A stretch of 7,768 nucleotides of DNA from Bacteroidaceae bacterium (GCA_024695315.1 JAILIJ010000087.1:1-7768); one strand, 5' to 3'. Numbered from the stretch's first letter, positions 1-6,573 are shown. Numbers and translations are program-made. The notes: a model not told the origin generated them from the letters alone.

Positions 1-1
1 G

Positions 2-976
2 AAGGCTCACGATGAGTGTTGTTGGATGACCGATTACGAGTGCAGGAGACATACCGATGTAAAACTCCTTCTTGTCTCCGAACTTCTTAGCGATGAGTTC
101 GCGAGTAGCCTCAGAAATAGGTTTGAGTCCTTCGATGAAGAGGCTTGTGATACGTGGGATAAGTTCCATAACTGCACCCATCTTGATACCGAGTCCGAGT
201 GTTGCGGGAATGTTGTCAACAAGTTCTTGACCATCCTTACATGCGAGACATCCGATGATAATGCCGATGATGACACCGAGGAAAAGAGGTTCGCCGAAGA
301 GACCGAACTTCTTCTTCATGCCTTCTGCGTCAATATTCAGTTTGTCAAAACCTGGGATAGCATCAAGAGCCTTTCCGATAACAATAGCGAAAGGAGTGAA
401 ACCCTGGCAGAATGGCTGTGGGATAGAGATTCCTTCCATGCCTGGATAGAACTTCTGGAAACTCTTGGCTGTGCGGTCTGCAAGCACAAGTGTGATAATG
501 TAGCAGATAATGGCGGCGAAGAAGCCCCATGCTACAGGGAATGACCAGCCAGCAGCATCAGTAAGGAAATATGTTACAGCACCGATGAAAGCAAAGTGCC
601 AATAATTCCATAGGTCGATGTTTACTGTTCGTGTACAGCCGAGGATGATGAGAAGTAGGTTTACTCCTAGGCAAACTGGAATGATAAAGGCACCTACAGT
701 TGTGTTGTAGGCTACGCTGGCAGCAGCAGGCCAACCCATGTCAAAGACATTAAGTTCAAGTCCGTAGATTTCTACCACTTTGTTGAGTGCAGGACCAAGA
801 CTGCTTGTCAACAATCCTGTTATAACGCCGAGACCGACGAATCCGACACCTACGTAAAGACCACTTTTGAGGGCCTTAGAAAATTTGATACCGATACATA
901 CGCCGAGGATAGTAAAGATGATAGGCATCATTACTGCAGCTCCAAGGCCAATGATGTATGAAAAAACAGCTTCCAT
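2..976 (-). CDS. gatC: PTS galactitol-type transporter subunit IIC (EIIC-Gat), C-terminus cut by window edge
   Basis: I translated this frame directly: it is open for 325 codons from the ATG at 974-976 to the left edge. Enterobacterial GatC is about 450 residues, so roughly the last 125 are missing. It is a polytopic inner-membrane protein with hydrophobic segments around residues 5-30, 40-60, 93-113, 126-165 and 231-246. Family-like landmarks are the 'VGVGFVGLG' stretch (42-50), 'DMGWPA' (79-84), 'RTVNIDLWNYWH' (116-127), 'EGISIP' (181-186), 'KKFGLFGEP' (222-230) and 'PALVIGHP' (311-318); each lines up by eye with E. coli GatC. In enteric bacteria EIIC-Gat imports and, with EIIA/EIIB, phosphorylates galactitol. 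No EIIA, EIIB, EI or HPr gene is visible here, and Bacteroidetes usually lack a complete sugar PTS, so the substrate and energy coupling are unknown. A Bacteroidetes-type promoter lies just upstream (1019-1049). Confidence 0.88.
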   Translation of the reverse strand, partial: MEAVFSYIIGLGAAVMMPIIFTILGVCIGIKFSKALKSGLYVGVGFVGLGVITGLLTSSLGPALNKVVEIYGLELNVFDMGWPAAASVAYNTTVGAFIIPVCLGVNLLLIILGCTRTVNIDLWNYWHFAFIGAVTYFLTDAAGWSFPVAWGFFAAIICYIITLVLADRTAKSFQKFYPGMEGISIPQPFCQGFTPFAIVIGKALDAIPGFDKLNIDAEGMKKKFGLFGEPLFLGVIIGIIIGCLACKDGQELVDNIPATLGLGIKMGAVMELIPRITSLFIEGLKPISEATRELIAKKFGDKKEFYIGMSPALVIGHPTTLIVSL

Positions 977-1018
977 AAATTAAGTTAGGTAATTGTTATA
1001 TTAGATATGTTTTGTCGG

Positions 1019-1049
1019 CGAAATTAGTCAATTTTTATCACTTTACAAA
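1019..1049 (-). promoter_or_regulatory. Bacteroidetes-type promoter for gatC
   Basis: On the minus strand TTTG (1046-1049) is followed after 19 bases by TAATTTCG (1019-1026), one base off the Bacteroidetes -7 consensus TAnnTTTG. Transcription would start near 1012, giving a leader of about 36 bases before the gatC ATG. The site lies downstream of the terminator at 1110-1143, so gatC is probably transcribed separately from the DUF4923 gene. Confidence 0.62.
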
Positions 1050-1109
1050 ATATTTTCTTTCTTTCCAGTCATAAATGTGTCATTCTGGGTGTTTTACTTG
1101 CTTTTGGTA

Positions 1110-1143
1110 AATAAAAAAGCCACACAGAGGTAATCTGCGTGGC
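1110..1143 (-). terminator. Rho-independent terminator on the minus strand (after the DUF4923 gene)
   Basis: Read on the minus strand, GCCACGCAG (1135-1143) and CTGTGTGGC (1119-1127) form a 9-bp stem with one G-U wobble and a 7-base loop. The stem is followed by TTTTTTAT (1111-1118). On the plus strand the wobble becomes an A-C mismatch and no T-run follows, so the direction is minus. It lies about 165 bases past the stop of the gene at 1309-1986. It also precedes gatC, so an attenuator for read-through into gatC is possible, but the gatC promoter downstream makes simple termination more likely. Confidence 0.75.
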
Positions 1144-1308
1144 CAGGTTTGATTAGTTAATAGATTAGCAAGGTAGATAGGGTTCAAAATTGAGTTATGT
1201 GATAATAAAATTGTTCGATTATTTGTCCATTTTTTTGTTTGATTCCGTCCCTATCTTATTTGTTCCTTATTGAGATGTTTTTATGTGAATTGTAATTTCT
1301 AGAAGAAA

Positions 1309-1986
1309 TTACTTTTGTTTGCTAAATTGTAAGCCTACGTACATTCCGTTTACAGAACCGAAAAGGCTTGTGACGGTTGAGAGTGTTGTGTTGGCAGATG
1401 ATGCCGTGGCAGAAACAGTCTGTATGAGTGTAAGTAGTTTTTGTGCTGACATGGCAATCTGCATAGTGTCATCGCTTATTTTTACATTTGTAGAAACTGA
1501 TTTTGTGACACCTGTTAGAATGCCTGTATATGTAAGAGTTAGAGTATTTCCATTAACAGAATATGTGCCATTTACGGTCTTGCCCGCAATACTTATTGAT
1601 GTTGTGCTGTCGCTATTGAATACTATATTAACCTTACCTGCGGTAAATCCAGCTTTGTTGAGTCCTTTGCCGAGATAAGTCTGGCCTTTTTGTGCTATGG
1701 CTGATGATGCAACAGATGCTAAAACGTCTTCAGATTCAAAGACAAGACTTGGTTGTGTGTAACTCCATGTACCTTCAATAGAGCCAGCAGTAACGTCATT
1801 TGTCCCTAATAGGCTGGTAATAAGACTTCCTGCTGCAGAAGTAACTGAATTAGTAGATTTGCTTGCTGTTGAAGCCAAAGACGATGCTGTACTTTTTATA
1901 CTATTTAGAAGTGATTGTGCGTTAGAAGTAAATGGCATTATTGAAAATGCAGTTAATATAACGGCTTTAAGAGTTGCTTTTCCCAT
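1309..1986 (-). CDS. Secreted DUF4923-like (lipocalin-like fold) protein
   Basis: The product is 225 residues and starts with a clear signal peptide: Lys at 3 and 7, a hydrophobic core (about 8-20) and a plausible signal peptidase I site after 'TSNA' (cleavage near residue 23/24). There is no lipobox cysteine, so a soluble periplasmic or secreted protein is expected. Residues 24-60 are rich in Ser, Ala and Thr and look amphipathic. The rest (about 68-225) contains a 'GTWSYTQP' motif (72-79) and short beta-strand-like segments with Gly/Asn turns (for example 'TYSVNGNTLTLTYTG', 141-155). This resembles the DUF4923 proteins I know from Prevotella and Bacteroides, whose function is not known. No clear promoter was found in the 135-base gap after cobU, so it may be co-transcribed with cobU or use a divergent promoter. 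Upstream of the ATG is AT-rich with no Shine-Dalgarno, normal for this phylum. Family assignment rests on pattern memory, not a search. Confidence 0.75.
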   Translation of the reverse strand: MGKATLKAVILTAFSIMPFTSNAQSLLNSIKSTASSLASTASKSTNSVTSAAGSLITSLLGTNDVTAGSIEGTWSYTQPSLVFESEDVLASVASSAIAQKGQTYLGKGLNKAGFTAGKVNIVFNSDSTTSISIAGKTVNGTYSVNGNTLTLTYTGILTGVTKSVSTNVKISDDTMQIAMSAQKLLTLIQTVSATASSANTTLSTVTSLFGSVNGMYVGLQFSKQK

Positions 1987-2121
1987 TTTGTAAATTTTAT
2001 TGTGAAGTTTTGATTATATTATATCTTTCAGCATAGTGTTTGGCGACTTTATTAGTCATTTGTCATGTCTGAAATACTAAGATTTGATGATTTTTATCTT
2101 GAAAAGTTTAATCGACTTATA

Positions 2122-2643
2122 TTATTTGATTCTTACTCGTATCCCGCTAACCATGAGATATACTTCATCAGCTTTGTGTGCAACGAACTGGTTTATCCAT
2201 CCTTGTAGGTCTGTGAAGTGTCGTTGAAGGGCGTTGTCACTTGTGCCTCCCATACCTATTTCATTTGTTACGAAAATGAAGGTTGCGTCTTGTGAGGTGA
2301 AACGAATAAATTCATCCTTCATTTCTTTTAATGCCATAAGGACATCATCGCTGTTTGGTTCGCTGGTACGTTCAAAAAGAAAATTTGTAGCCCAAAGCGT
2401 AATGCAGTCTATAAGTACTACATGGCCAGATACGTTGTGTCGGCTGAGTCTTGTGTTCTCCTCGATGTTTGTCCATTGAGGTCCACGTCTTAGCTGATGG
2501 AGTTTTACGCGCTGTCTAAACTCCTCATCCCAGATTTTGGCAGTAGCTATATAAATAGGTGTGTCTGAGAGCGAAAGTGCTAACCGTTCAGCTTCTTCGC
2601 TTTTTCCCGAACGTTGACCGCCTGTGATTAGTATTATCTTCAT
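2122..2643 (-). CDS. cobU: Bifunctional adenosylcobinamide kinase / adenosylcobinamide-phosphate guanylyltransferase
   Basis: This 173-residue protein matches CobU/CobP in length and motifs. CobU phosphorylates adenosylcobinamide and then transfers GMP from GTP to give AdoCbi-GDP, the activated corrinoid that CobS joins to alpha-ribazole. Visible motifs are the P-loop 'GGQRSGKS' (8-15), 'YIATA' (31-35), the segment 'RVKLHQLRRGPQW' (45-57) with His49 at the place of the histidine that becomes guanylylated in the Salmonella enzyme, 'LIDCITLW' (77-84) as the Walker-B-like strand, and 'VTNEIGMG' (125-132) followed by the conserved 'LQGWINQ' helix (146-152). The ending 'EVYLMVSGIRVRIK' is typical, so the protein is complete. 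It is cytosolic. It has its own promoter (2688-2721), divergent from the riboswitch-controlled carboxylase operon. Its pathway partner cobS lies 4.3 kb away on the same strand; cobT and cobC are not in the window. Confidence 0.95.
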   Translation of the reverse strand: MKIILITGGQRSGKSEEAERLALSLSDTPIYIATAKIWDEEFRQRVKLHQLRRGPQWTNIEENTRLSRHNVSGHVVLIDCITLWATNFLFERTSEPNSDDVLMALKEMKDEFIRFTSQDATFIFVTNEIGMGGTSDNALQRHFTDLQGWINQFVAHKADEVYLMVSGIRVRIK

Positions 2644-2687
2644 AAAACAGTTGGCTTTAGTACCATTCCGTTGGTAATTCTAAGATG

Positions 2688-2721
2688 CAAAGATAATGAC
2701 TTTTCGGTAAAAATGCGCAAA
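2688..2721 (-). promoter_or_regulatory. Bacteroidetes-type promoter for cobU
   Basis: On the minus strand TATCTTTG (2688-2695) is a perfect match to the -7 consensus TAnnTTTG. TTTG (2718-2721) lies 22 bases upstream, slightly longer than the usual 19-21. The predicted start near 2682 gives a leader of about 40 bases, too short to hold a riboswitch, so cobU is not under the cobalamin riboswitch on the other strand. Confidence 0.65.
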
Positions 2722-2756
2722 TGAGCCTCTGTATGTGCGAGTTTTTGTGATTTTTC

Positions 2757-2787
2757 TTGCCTATTTCGTGTTAAACACCTACCTTTG
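2757..2787 (+). promoter_or_regulatory. Bacteroidetes-type promoter for the riboswitch-carboxylase operon
   Basis: TTG (2757-2759), a 20-base spacer, then TACCTTTG (2780-2787), an exact TAnnTTTG match. Transcription would start near 2793-2795, exactly where the 5' strand of the riboswitch P1 stem begins. It is back to back with the cobU promoter, about 35 bases apart. Confidence 0.75.
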
Positions 2788-2794
2788 TAGCCGC

Positions 2795-2976
2795 TTTTGG
2801 TTCCTGAACTGTCTTGAAAAATATGGTTTAGGCTAAGAAGGGAATGCAGTGTGAGTCTGCAACATTACCCGATGCTGTAAGTCTTTTTTGACACTTCGCT
2901 ATACGTAGACTGCTGGTCATTAGTATATGCGGCATAGGTTTTGGTGTCATGGACAAAGTCAGAAGACCTGCCAAAA
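2795..2976 (+). promoter_or_regulatory. Cobalamin riboswitch aptamer upstream of the carboxylase operon
   Basis: The conserved cobalamin aptamer elements are present in order: AAGGGAA (2838-2844), a hairpin TGCAG/CTGCA (2845-2849 and 2857-2861) with loop TGTGAGT, then ACCCGATGCTGTAA (2867-2880), and the 3' B12 box AGTCAGAAGACCTGCC (2957-2972). TTTTGG (2795-2800) pairs with CCAAAA (2971-2976) to close P1. GACAC (2890-2894) can pair with GTGTC (2944-2948) inside the peripheral arm, which suggests the larger adenosylcobalamin-type architecture. Only the plus strand carries these elements, so the target is the operon starting at 3040. Known riboswitches of this class usually lower expression when B12 is bound. 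There is no terminator hairpin with a T-run before the ATG, so control is probably translational. Confidence 0.93.
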
Positions 2977-2995
2977 ACACCTAAGAAAGAAAATT

Positions 2996-3017
2996 ATGTC
3001 TGCGGGATTACGGACAT
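2996..3017 (+). promoter_or_regulatory. Expression-platform hairpin (P13-like) with possible kissing loop to the aptamer
   Basis: ATGTCTG (2996-3002) pairs with CGGACAT (3011-3017), 7 bp with one U-G wobble, closing the loop CGGGATTA. The bases GGATTAC (3005-3011) can pair antiparallel with GTGAGTC (2851-2857), mostly in the aptamer loop: four Watson-Crick pairs, two G-U pairs and one G-A mismatch. This matches the known L5-L13 kissing loop by which cobalamin riboswitches lock a downstream regulatory hairpin. The hairpin ends 22 bases before the accC ATG. Confidence 0.65.
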
Positions 3018-3043
3018 TCGAATCTGACATATATAGACAATGA
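2996..3043 (+). CDS. Putative 15-codon upstream ORF overlapping the accC start
   Basis: An ATG at 2996 opens a frame encoding MSAGLRTFESDIYRQ, ending in TGA at 3041-3043. The stop overlaps the accC start in an ATGA arrangement (ATG 3040-3042), the classic geometry of translational coupling. Its start codon sits in the 5' strand of the regulatory hairpin at 2996-3017, so a B12-stabilised hairpin would hide it. Only the geometry is seen. The same bases are explained by RNA structure, and a 15-codon frame can occur by chance, so translation is unproven. Confidence 0.35.
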   Translation: MSAGLRTFESDIYRQ

Positions 3044-4551
3044 TTAGAAAAATTTTAGTAGCTAATCGTGGTGAGATTGCTATCCGCGTTATGCGTAGTT
3101 GCTATGAGATGGGCATACGATCTGTTGCCGTTTATAGCGAAGCTGACCGCTTGTCTCGCCATGTGCTCTTTGCCAACGAGGCAGAGTGTATCGGTGGAGT
3201 TGCTAGTAGCGACAGCTACCTTAATATTGACCACATCATTGCTGCGGCAAAGAAGCACAATGTAGATGCAATCCACCCAGGTTATGGATTTCTCAGTGAG
3301 AACGCCGAGTTCGCTCGCCGTTGCGAGGCTGAAGGTTTCATTTTCATAGGCCCTCGTCCAGAGACTATGGAGACTATGGGTGATAAGATTAGTGCCAGAA
3401 TCAAGATGATTGAGGCTGGCGTTCCTGTTGTACCTGGTACTCAGAAACAACTTAATTCTGGTGAGGAAGCTGTCGAGGTTTGTCGACAGATTGGTTTCCC
3501 TGTCATGATTAAGGCATCACAAGGTGGTGGCGGTAAGGGTATGCGTCTTGTTGAGCGTGAAGAGGATGTCGTAGAGATGTATAATGCCGCAAAGAGCGAA
3601 GCTATGGCAGGATTCGGAGACGACACAGTATATATTGAGAAGTTCGTCGAAGAACCACATCATATTGAGTTCCAGATTTTGGGCGATAAGCATGGAAATA
3701 TAATCCATCTTTATGACCGTGAATGTTCTGTTCAGCGTCGTCATCAGAAGGTGGTAGAGGAAAGTCCATCACCATTCATCGGACAGGAACTACGTGAGGA
3801 AATGGGATCTAAGGCTGTTGCTGCAGCTAAGGCTGTTGGCTATGTCGGAGCAGGAACAATCGAATTCCTTGTTGACAAGCATCATAAGTTCTATTTCCTT
3901 GAGATGAATACTCGTCTGCAGGTTGAGCATCCTATCACAGAGGAGGTTATCGGTATCGACCTCGTTAAGGAGCAGATACGTATTGCTGATAATCAGCCTT
4001 TGTCTCGTAAGCAGGAAGAGATTAAGCAGCGTGGACATGCCATTGAGTGTCGTATCTGTGCTGAGGATACAGAACATAATTTCATGCCTTCACCAGGCGT
4101 CATTCAGCAGCTTACAGAGCCACATGGTATCGGTACTCGTATTGACTCTTATGTATATGAAGGATATGAGATTCCTGTTCATTATGACCCTATGATTGGA
4201 AAGCTCATCGTTTGGGCTACAACACGTGAGTATGCTATTGAGCGTATGCGCCGTGTGCTTTACGAATATAAGATTACTGGTCTTACTACTAATATACGTT
4301 ATCTGCGTCGTATTATTGATGTTCCAGACTTTAAGAACGGTAACTACAATACGTATTTCATAGAACGTAATCAGGAACGTCTGCGTCCACGTCCAGGATT
4401 CAAAAATGATAGCGAGCCAATGGCTGTTATTGCCGCATACATTGACTATCTCATGGGACTGGAGGAGAATACACCAAACCCACCAACAGATGGTTCGGCT
4501 ATCAGCAGATGGAGAGCATTCGGTCTTCAGAAGGGCGTATTGAGAGTGTAA
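3040..4551 (+). CDS. accC: Biotin carboxylase subunit of an acyl-CoA (probably propionyl-CoA) carboxylase
   Basis: This 503-residue protein is a full biotin carboxylase: it uses ATP and bicarbonate to carboxylate biotin on the carrier protein. The N-terminal domain (1-112) has 'ANRGEIAIRV' (8-17) and 'HPGYGFLSEN' (79-88). The ATP-grasp domain has Lys158, the glycine-rich loop 'QGGGGKG' (161-167), 'RHQK' with His235 and Lys237, Glu275, and 'LEMNTRLQVEHP' (287-298) holding Glu288, Asn290 and Arg292. The C-terminal domain has 'HAIECRICAED' (333-343) with Arg338. All catalytic residues expected from E. coli AccC are present at nearly identical numbering. It is about 50 residues longer than the E. 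coli enzyme; the tail (about 445-503) is charged and proline-rich and holds no biotin site. It is the first gene of the operon, behind the cobalamin riboswitch, and its ATG overlaps the stop of a short upstream ORF. Pairing with a PccB/MmdA-type transferase, not AccA/AccD, points away from fatty-acid synthesis. Confidence 0.96.
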   Translation: MIRKILVANRGEIAIRVMRSCYEMGIRSVAVYSEADRLSRHVLFANEAECIGGVASSDSYLNIDHIIAAAKKHNVDAIHPGYGFLSENAEFARRCEAEGFIFIGPRPETMETMGDKISARIKMIEAGVPVVPGTQKQLNSGEEAVEVCRQIGFPVMIKASQGGGGKGMRLVEREEDVVEMYNAAKSEAMAGFGDDTVYIEKFVEEPHHIEFQILGDKHGNIIHLYDRECSVQRRHQKVVEESPSPFIGQELREEMGSKAVAAAKAVGYVGAGTIEFLVDKHHKFYFLEMNTRLQVEHPITEEVIGIDLVKEQIRIADNQPLSRKQEEIKQRGHAIECRICAEDTEHNFMPSPGVIQQLTEPHGIGTRIDSYVYEGYEIPVHYDPMIGKLIVWATTREYAIERMRRVLYEYKITGLTTNIRYLRRIIDVPDFKNGNYNTYFIERNQERLRPRPGFKNDSEPMAVIAAYIDYLMGLEENTPNPPTDGSAISRWRAFGLQKGVLRV

Positions 4552-4584
4552 CTTTAGTCTCTTAACTTTTAGAATTATATAAAA

Positions 4585-5109
4585 GTGGAAATACAGGTAG
4601 GAAATAAGACTTGTGAGGTTACCATGCTTAGCAAGGAAGGTAACAAGATCAAGATTGATATAGATGGCAAAGAGTATGATGTCGATGTGGCTATGCTGCA
4701 AAACGGTACATGCTCTATCCTCTACGGAGGTAACTCATATAATGCCGAGCTCGTAAAGAGCAAAGGAGGAAAGCATTATCGTGTTAATCTGAATTATTCT
4801 ACATATCAGATTGATATGCTTGACTCTCAGGCTAAGTACATGAAACTGCGTCGTGGTGGCAAGGGAGACAGCGCACAGGCAGACGTGATTACTGCCCCTA
4901 TGCCTTGTAAGATTGTGAAGATTTTCGTTAAGCCAGGTGATGAACTCAAGGCTGGCGACACAGTACTTACAATGGAGGCTATGAAGATGCAGTCTAACTA
5001 CAAGGTCAGCGCAGACTGTAAGGTTAAGGACGTTCTCGTTGCTGAGGGCGATAGTGTACGCGTTGAACAATCATTAATCAAATTGGAGGTTAACAACAAT
5101 GGCAAATAA
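4585..5109 (+). CDS. Biotin carboxyl carrier protein of the acyl-CoA carboxylase
   Basis: This 174-residue protein carries carboxybiotin between the carboxylase and transferase subunits. The C-terminal biotinyl domain (about 101-169) contains 'TMEAMKMQSNYKV' (129-141) with Lys134 as the biotinylation site. Upstream of it, 'APMPCKIVKI' (104-113) is the entry strand. The family normally has APMPG here, and this protein has Cys108 in place of the glycine. Residues 1-90 form a beta-rich N-terminal domain ('DIDGKEYDVDV', 25-35) like those of BCCPs paired with propionyl-CoA carboxylase or methylmalonyl-CoA decarboxylase subunits. I chose the GTG at 4585 because it keeps the 'MEIQVG' opening typical of relatives; the first ATG, at 4624, would remove 13 residues. 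The gene starts 33 bases after accC in an AT-rich gap with no Shine-Dalgarno, and its last 11 bases overlap the transferase gene. A biotin ligase (BirA), encoded elsewhere, must modify it. Confidence 0.93.
   Translation: MEIQVGNKTCEVTMLSKEGNKIKIDIDGKEYDVDVAMLQNGTCSILYGGNSYNAELVKSKGGKHYRVNLNYSTYQIDMLDSQAKYMKLRRGGKGDSAQADVITAPMPCKIVKIFVKPGDELKAGDTVLTMEAMKMQSNYKVSADCKVKDVLVAEGDSVRVEQSLIKLEVNNNGK
5083..5089 (+). promoter_or_regulatory. Shine-Dalgarno site of the carboxyltransferase gene
   Basis: TTGGAGG ends 9 bases before the ATG at 5099. A strong purine-rich ribosome site is unusual in this phylum and is absent before the other starts in the window. It lies inside the end of the BCCP gene and fixes the transferase start at 5099. 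Confidence 0.6.
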
Positions 5110-6541
5110 ACTTACTGCAAGAGAAAGAATTGAGACACTGCTCGACAGTGGTACTTTCGTTGAGATGGACAAGCATGTTGTTCATCGCTGTACCGACTTC
5201 GGTATGGAGAATAAGCGTTTTGAGGGTGACGGTGTGATTTCTGGTTATGGAAAGATTGACGGCCGTATAGTCTTCGTATATGCTTTCGATTTTAGCGTAC
5301 TTGGCGGTTCTCTTTCTGCTGCTAATGCTCAGAAGATCGCTAAGGTGCAGGATCTTGCACTTAAGAATGGTGCTCCTATCATCGGACTCAACGACTCAGG
5401 AGGTGCACGTATTCAGGAAGGTGTTGAGTCACTTACTGGTTTTGCTCACATTTTCCGTCGCAATGTTATGGCCAGTGGTGTTATCCCACAGATTAGTGCT
5501 ATCCTCGGCCCTTGCGCTGGTGGTTCTTGTTATTCTCCTGCACTTACAGACTTCATCCTTATGGTTAAGGAGCAGAGCCAAATGTTCGTAACTGGACCAA
5601 ATGTGGTTAAGGCTGTGACAAATGAGGATGTAGACAAAGAGACTCTTGGTGGTGCCATGACTCACAATTCTGTTAGTGGTGTTAGCCATTTCATCTGTAA
5701 CGATGACGAGGAGACTCTTATGACAATACGTGAACTTATCGGATTCATCCCTTCAAACAATATGGAGGATGCACCAACTCATCCAATTACAGATGAGGTG
5801 TCTCGTGTTTGCCATGAACTCGATAATGTGGTTCCTACTGATCCAAATATTCCATACGATATTCGCAATATCATTAGTCCTATATGTGACCAGCAGTACT
5901 TCTTTGAGATTCACTCAGAGTTCGCAAAGAATATAGTTGTAGGTTTCGGACGTATGGCAGGACGTACAGTCGGATTCGTAGCAAACCAGCCAAACTTCCT
6001 TGCAGGTGCTCTTGATATTGATGCAAGTGATAAGGCCGCTCGTTTCATACGTTTCTGCGACTGCTTCAACATTCCACTCGTAGCTATCGAAGATGTGCCA
6101 GGATTCCTTCCTGGAGTTCAGCAGGAGCACAACGGAATTATCCGTCATGGAGCTAAGATTGTCTACGCATTTGCAGAGGCTACAGTTCCAAAGATTACTC
6201 TTATCACTCGTAAGGCTTACGGAGGTGCTTACATCGTGATGAATAGTAAGTGTATTGGTGCTGACGTAAACCTTGCTTATCCTACAGCAGAAATCGCTGT
6301 TATGGGTGCAGAGGGTGCTTGTAACATTCTTTACCGCAAGGCTACTCCAGAGGAACGTGCACAGAAGATTGAGGAGTACCGTGCTAAGTTCGCTAATCCT
6401 CTTCCAGCAGCACAGCTTGGTTATATTGATGAGATTATCAACCCATGTGATACTCGTATCCGTATCATTCAGGCTCTTGAGATGTCTCGCAACAAGAACC
6501 AGAGCAACCCACCTAAGAAGCATGGCAATATGCCACTCTAA
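5099..6541 (+). CDS. pccB: Acyl-CoA carboxylase carboxyltransferase (beta) subunit, PccB/MmdA family
   Basis: This 480-residue protein transfers CO2 between carboxybiotin and an acyl-CoA, most likely propionyl-CoA to methylmalonyl-CoA or the reverse. It has the two crotonase-like halves of the family. The N-half (about 1-235) holds 'DSGGARIQEG' (99-108) and 'GPCAGGSCYSPALTD' (137-151), the first Gly-Gly oxyanion hole. The C-half (about 245-480) holds 'FVANQP' (293-298), 'EDVPGFLPG' (331-339), 'RKAYGGAYIVM' (371-381), the second Gly-Gly hole, and 'YPTAEIAVMGAEGA' (394-407). The ending 'PPKKHGNMPL' is typical, so the C-terminus is intact. Relatives are usually 510-520 residues; here the protein begins at 'LTARERI', so the usual N-terminal helical segment of about 30 residues is missing. 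It overlaps the BCCP gene by 11 bases, which implies coupled translation and balanced stoichiometry. No sodium-pump subunit (OadB/MmdB type) follows, and biotin carboxylase is present, so an ATP-driven soluble carboxylase is favoured over a membrane decarboxylase. Substrate is inferred, not shown. Confidence 0.95.
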   Translation: MANKLTARERIETLLDSGTFVEMDKHVVHRCTDFGMENKRFEGDGVISGYGKIDGRIVFVYAFDFSVLGGSLSAANAQKIAKVQDLALKNGAPIIGLNDSGGARIQEGVESLTGFAHIFRRNVMASGVIPQISAILGPCAGGSCYSPALTDFILMVKEQSQMFVTGPNVVKAVTNEDVDKETLGGAMTHNSVSGVSHFICNDDEETLMTIRELIGFIPSNNMEDAPTHPITDEVSRVCHELDNVVPTDPNIPYDIRNIISPICDQQYFFEIHSEFAKNIVVGFGRMAGRTVGFVANQPNFLAGALDIDASDKAARFIRFCDCFNIPLVAIEDVPGFLPGVQQEHNGIIRHGAKIVYAFAEATVPKITLITRKAYGGAYIVMNSKCIGADVNLAYPTAEIAVMGAEGACNILYRKATPEERAQKIEEYRAKFANPLPAAQLGYIDEIINPCDTRIRIIQALEMSRNKNQSNPPKKHGNMPL

Positions 6542-6573
6542 TCAAGTGGATATGATATAATCATCATAAAAGT

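Larger units (their letters stand above)
977..1308. other. Intergenic region between gatC and the DUF4923 gene
   Basis: AT-rich and without a convincing coding frame. It holds the gatC promoter (1019-1049) and the minus-strand terminator (1110-1143). The stretch 1144-1292 looks like unstructured 3' UTR with long T-runs. A perfect 7-bp inverted repeat (TAATTTC at 1293-1299, GAAATTA at 1305-1311) touches the stop codon of the upstream gene. No T-run follows it on the minus strand, so it is at best a weak mRNA-stabilising hairpin. Confidence 0.6.

Noticed and set aside
26..544. 172-codon open frame on the plus strand
   Set aside because: It lies entirely antisense to the well-supported gatC frame, is rich in Asp, Glu and Cys without any family motif, and has no start signals.
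1987..2121. Promoter for the DUF4923 gene
   Set aside because: No TAnnTTTG with a TTTG or TTG at 19-22 bases was found on the minus strand; the closest, TATGCTGA, has no upstream element.
2795..2976. Riboswitch as the control element of cobU
   Set aside because: cobU is on the opposite strand with its own promoter at 2688-2721, so the aptamer is not in its transcript.
3040..6541. Operon as a sodium-pumping methylmalonyl-CoA or oxaloacetate decarboxylase
   Set aside because: No membrane beta or gamma subunit is present, and an intact ATP-dependent biotin carboxylase is. The transferase is the acyl-CoA type, not a pyruvate carboxyltransferase.
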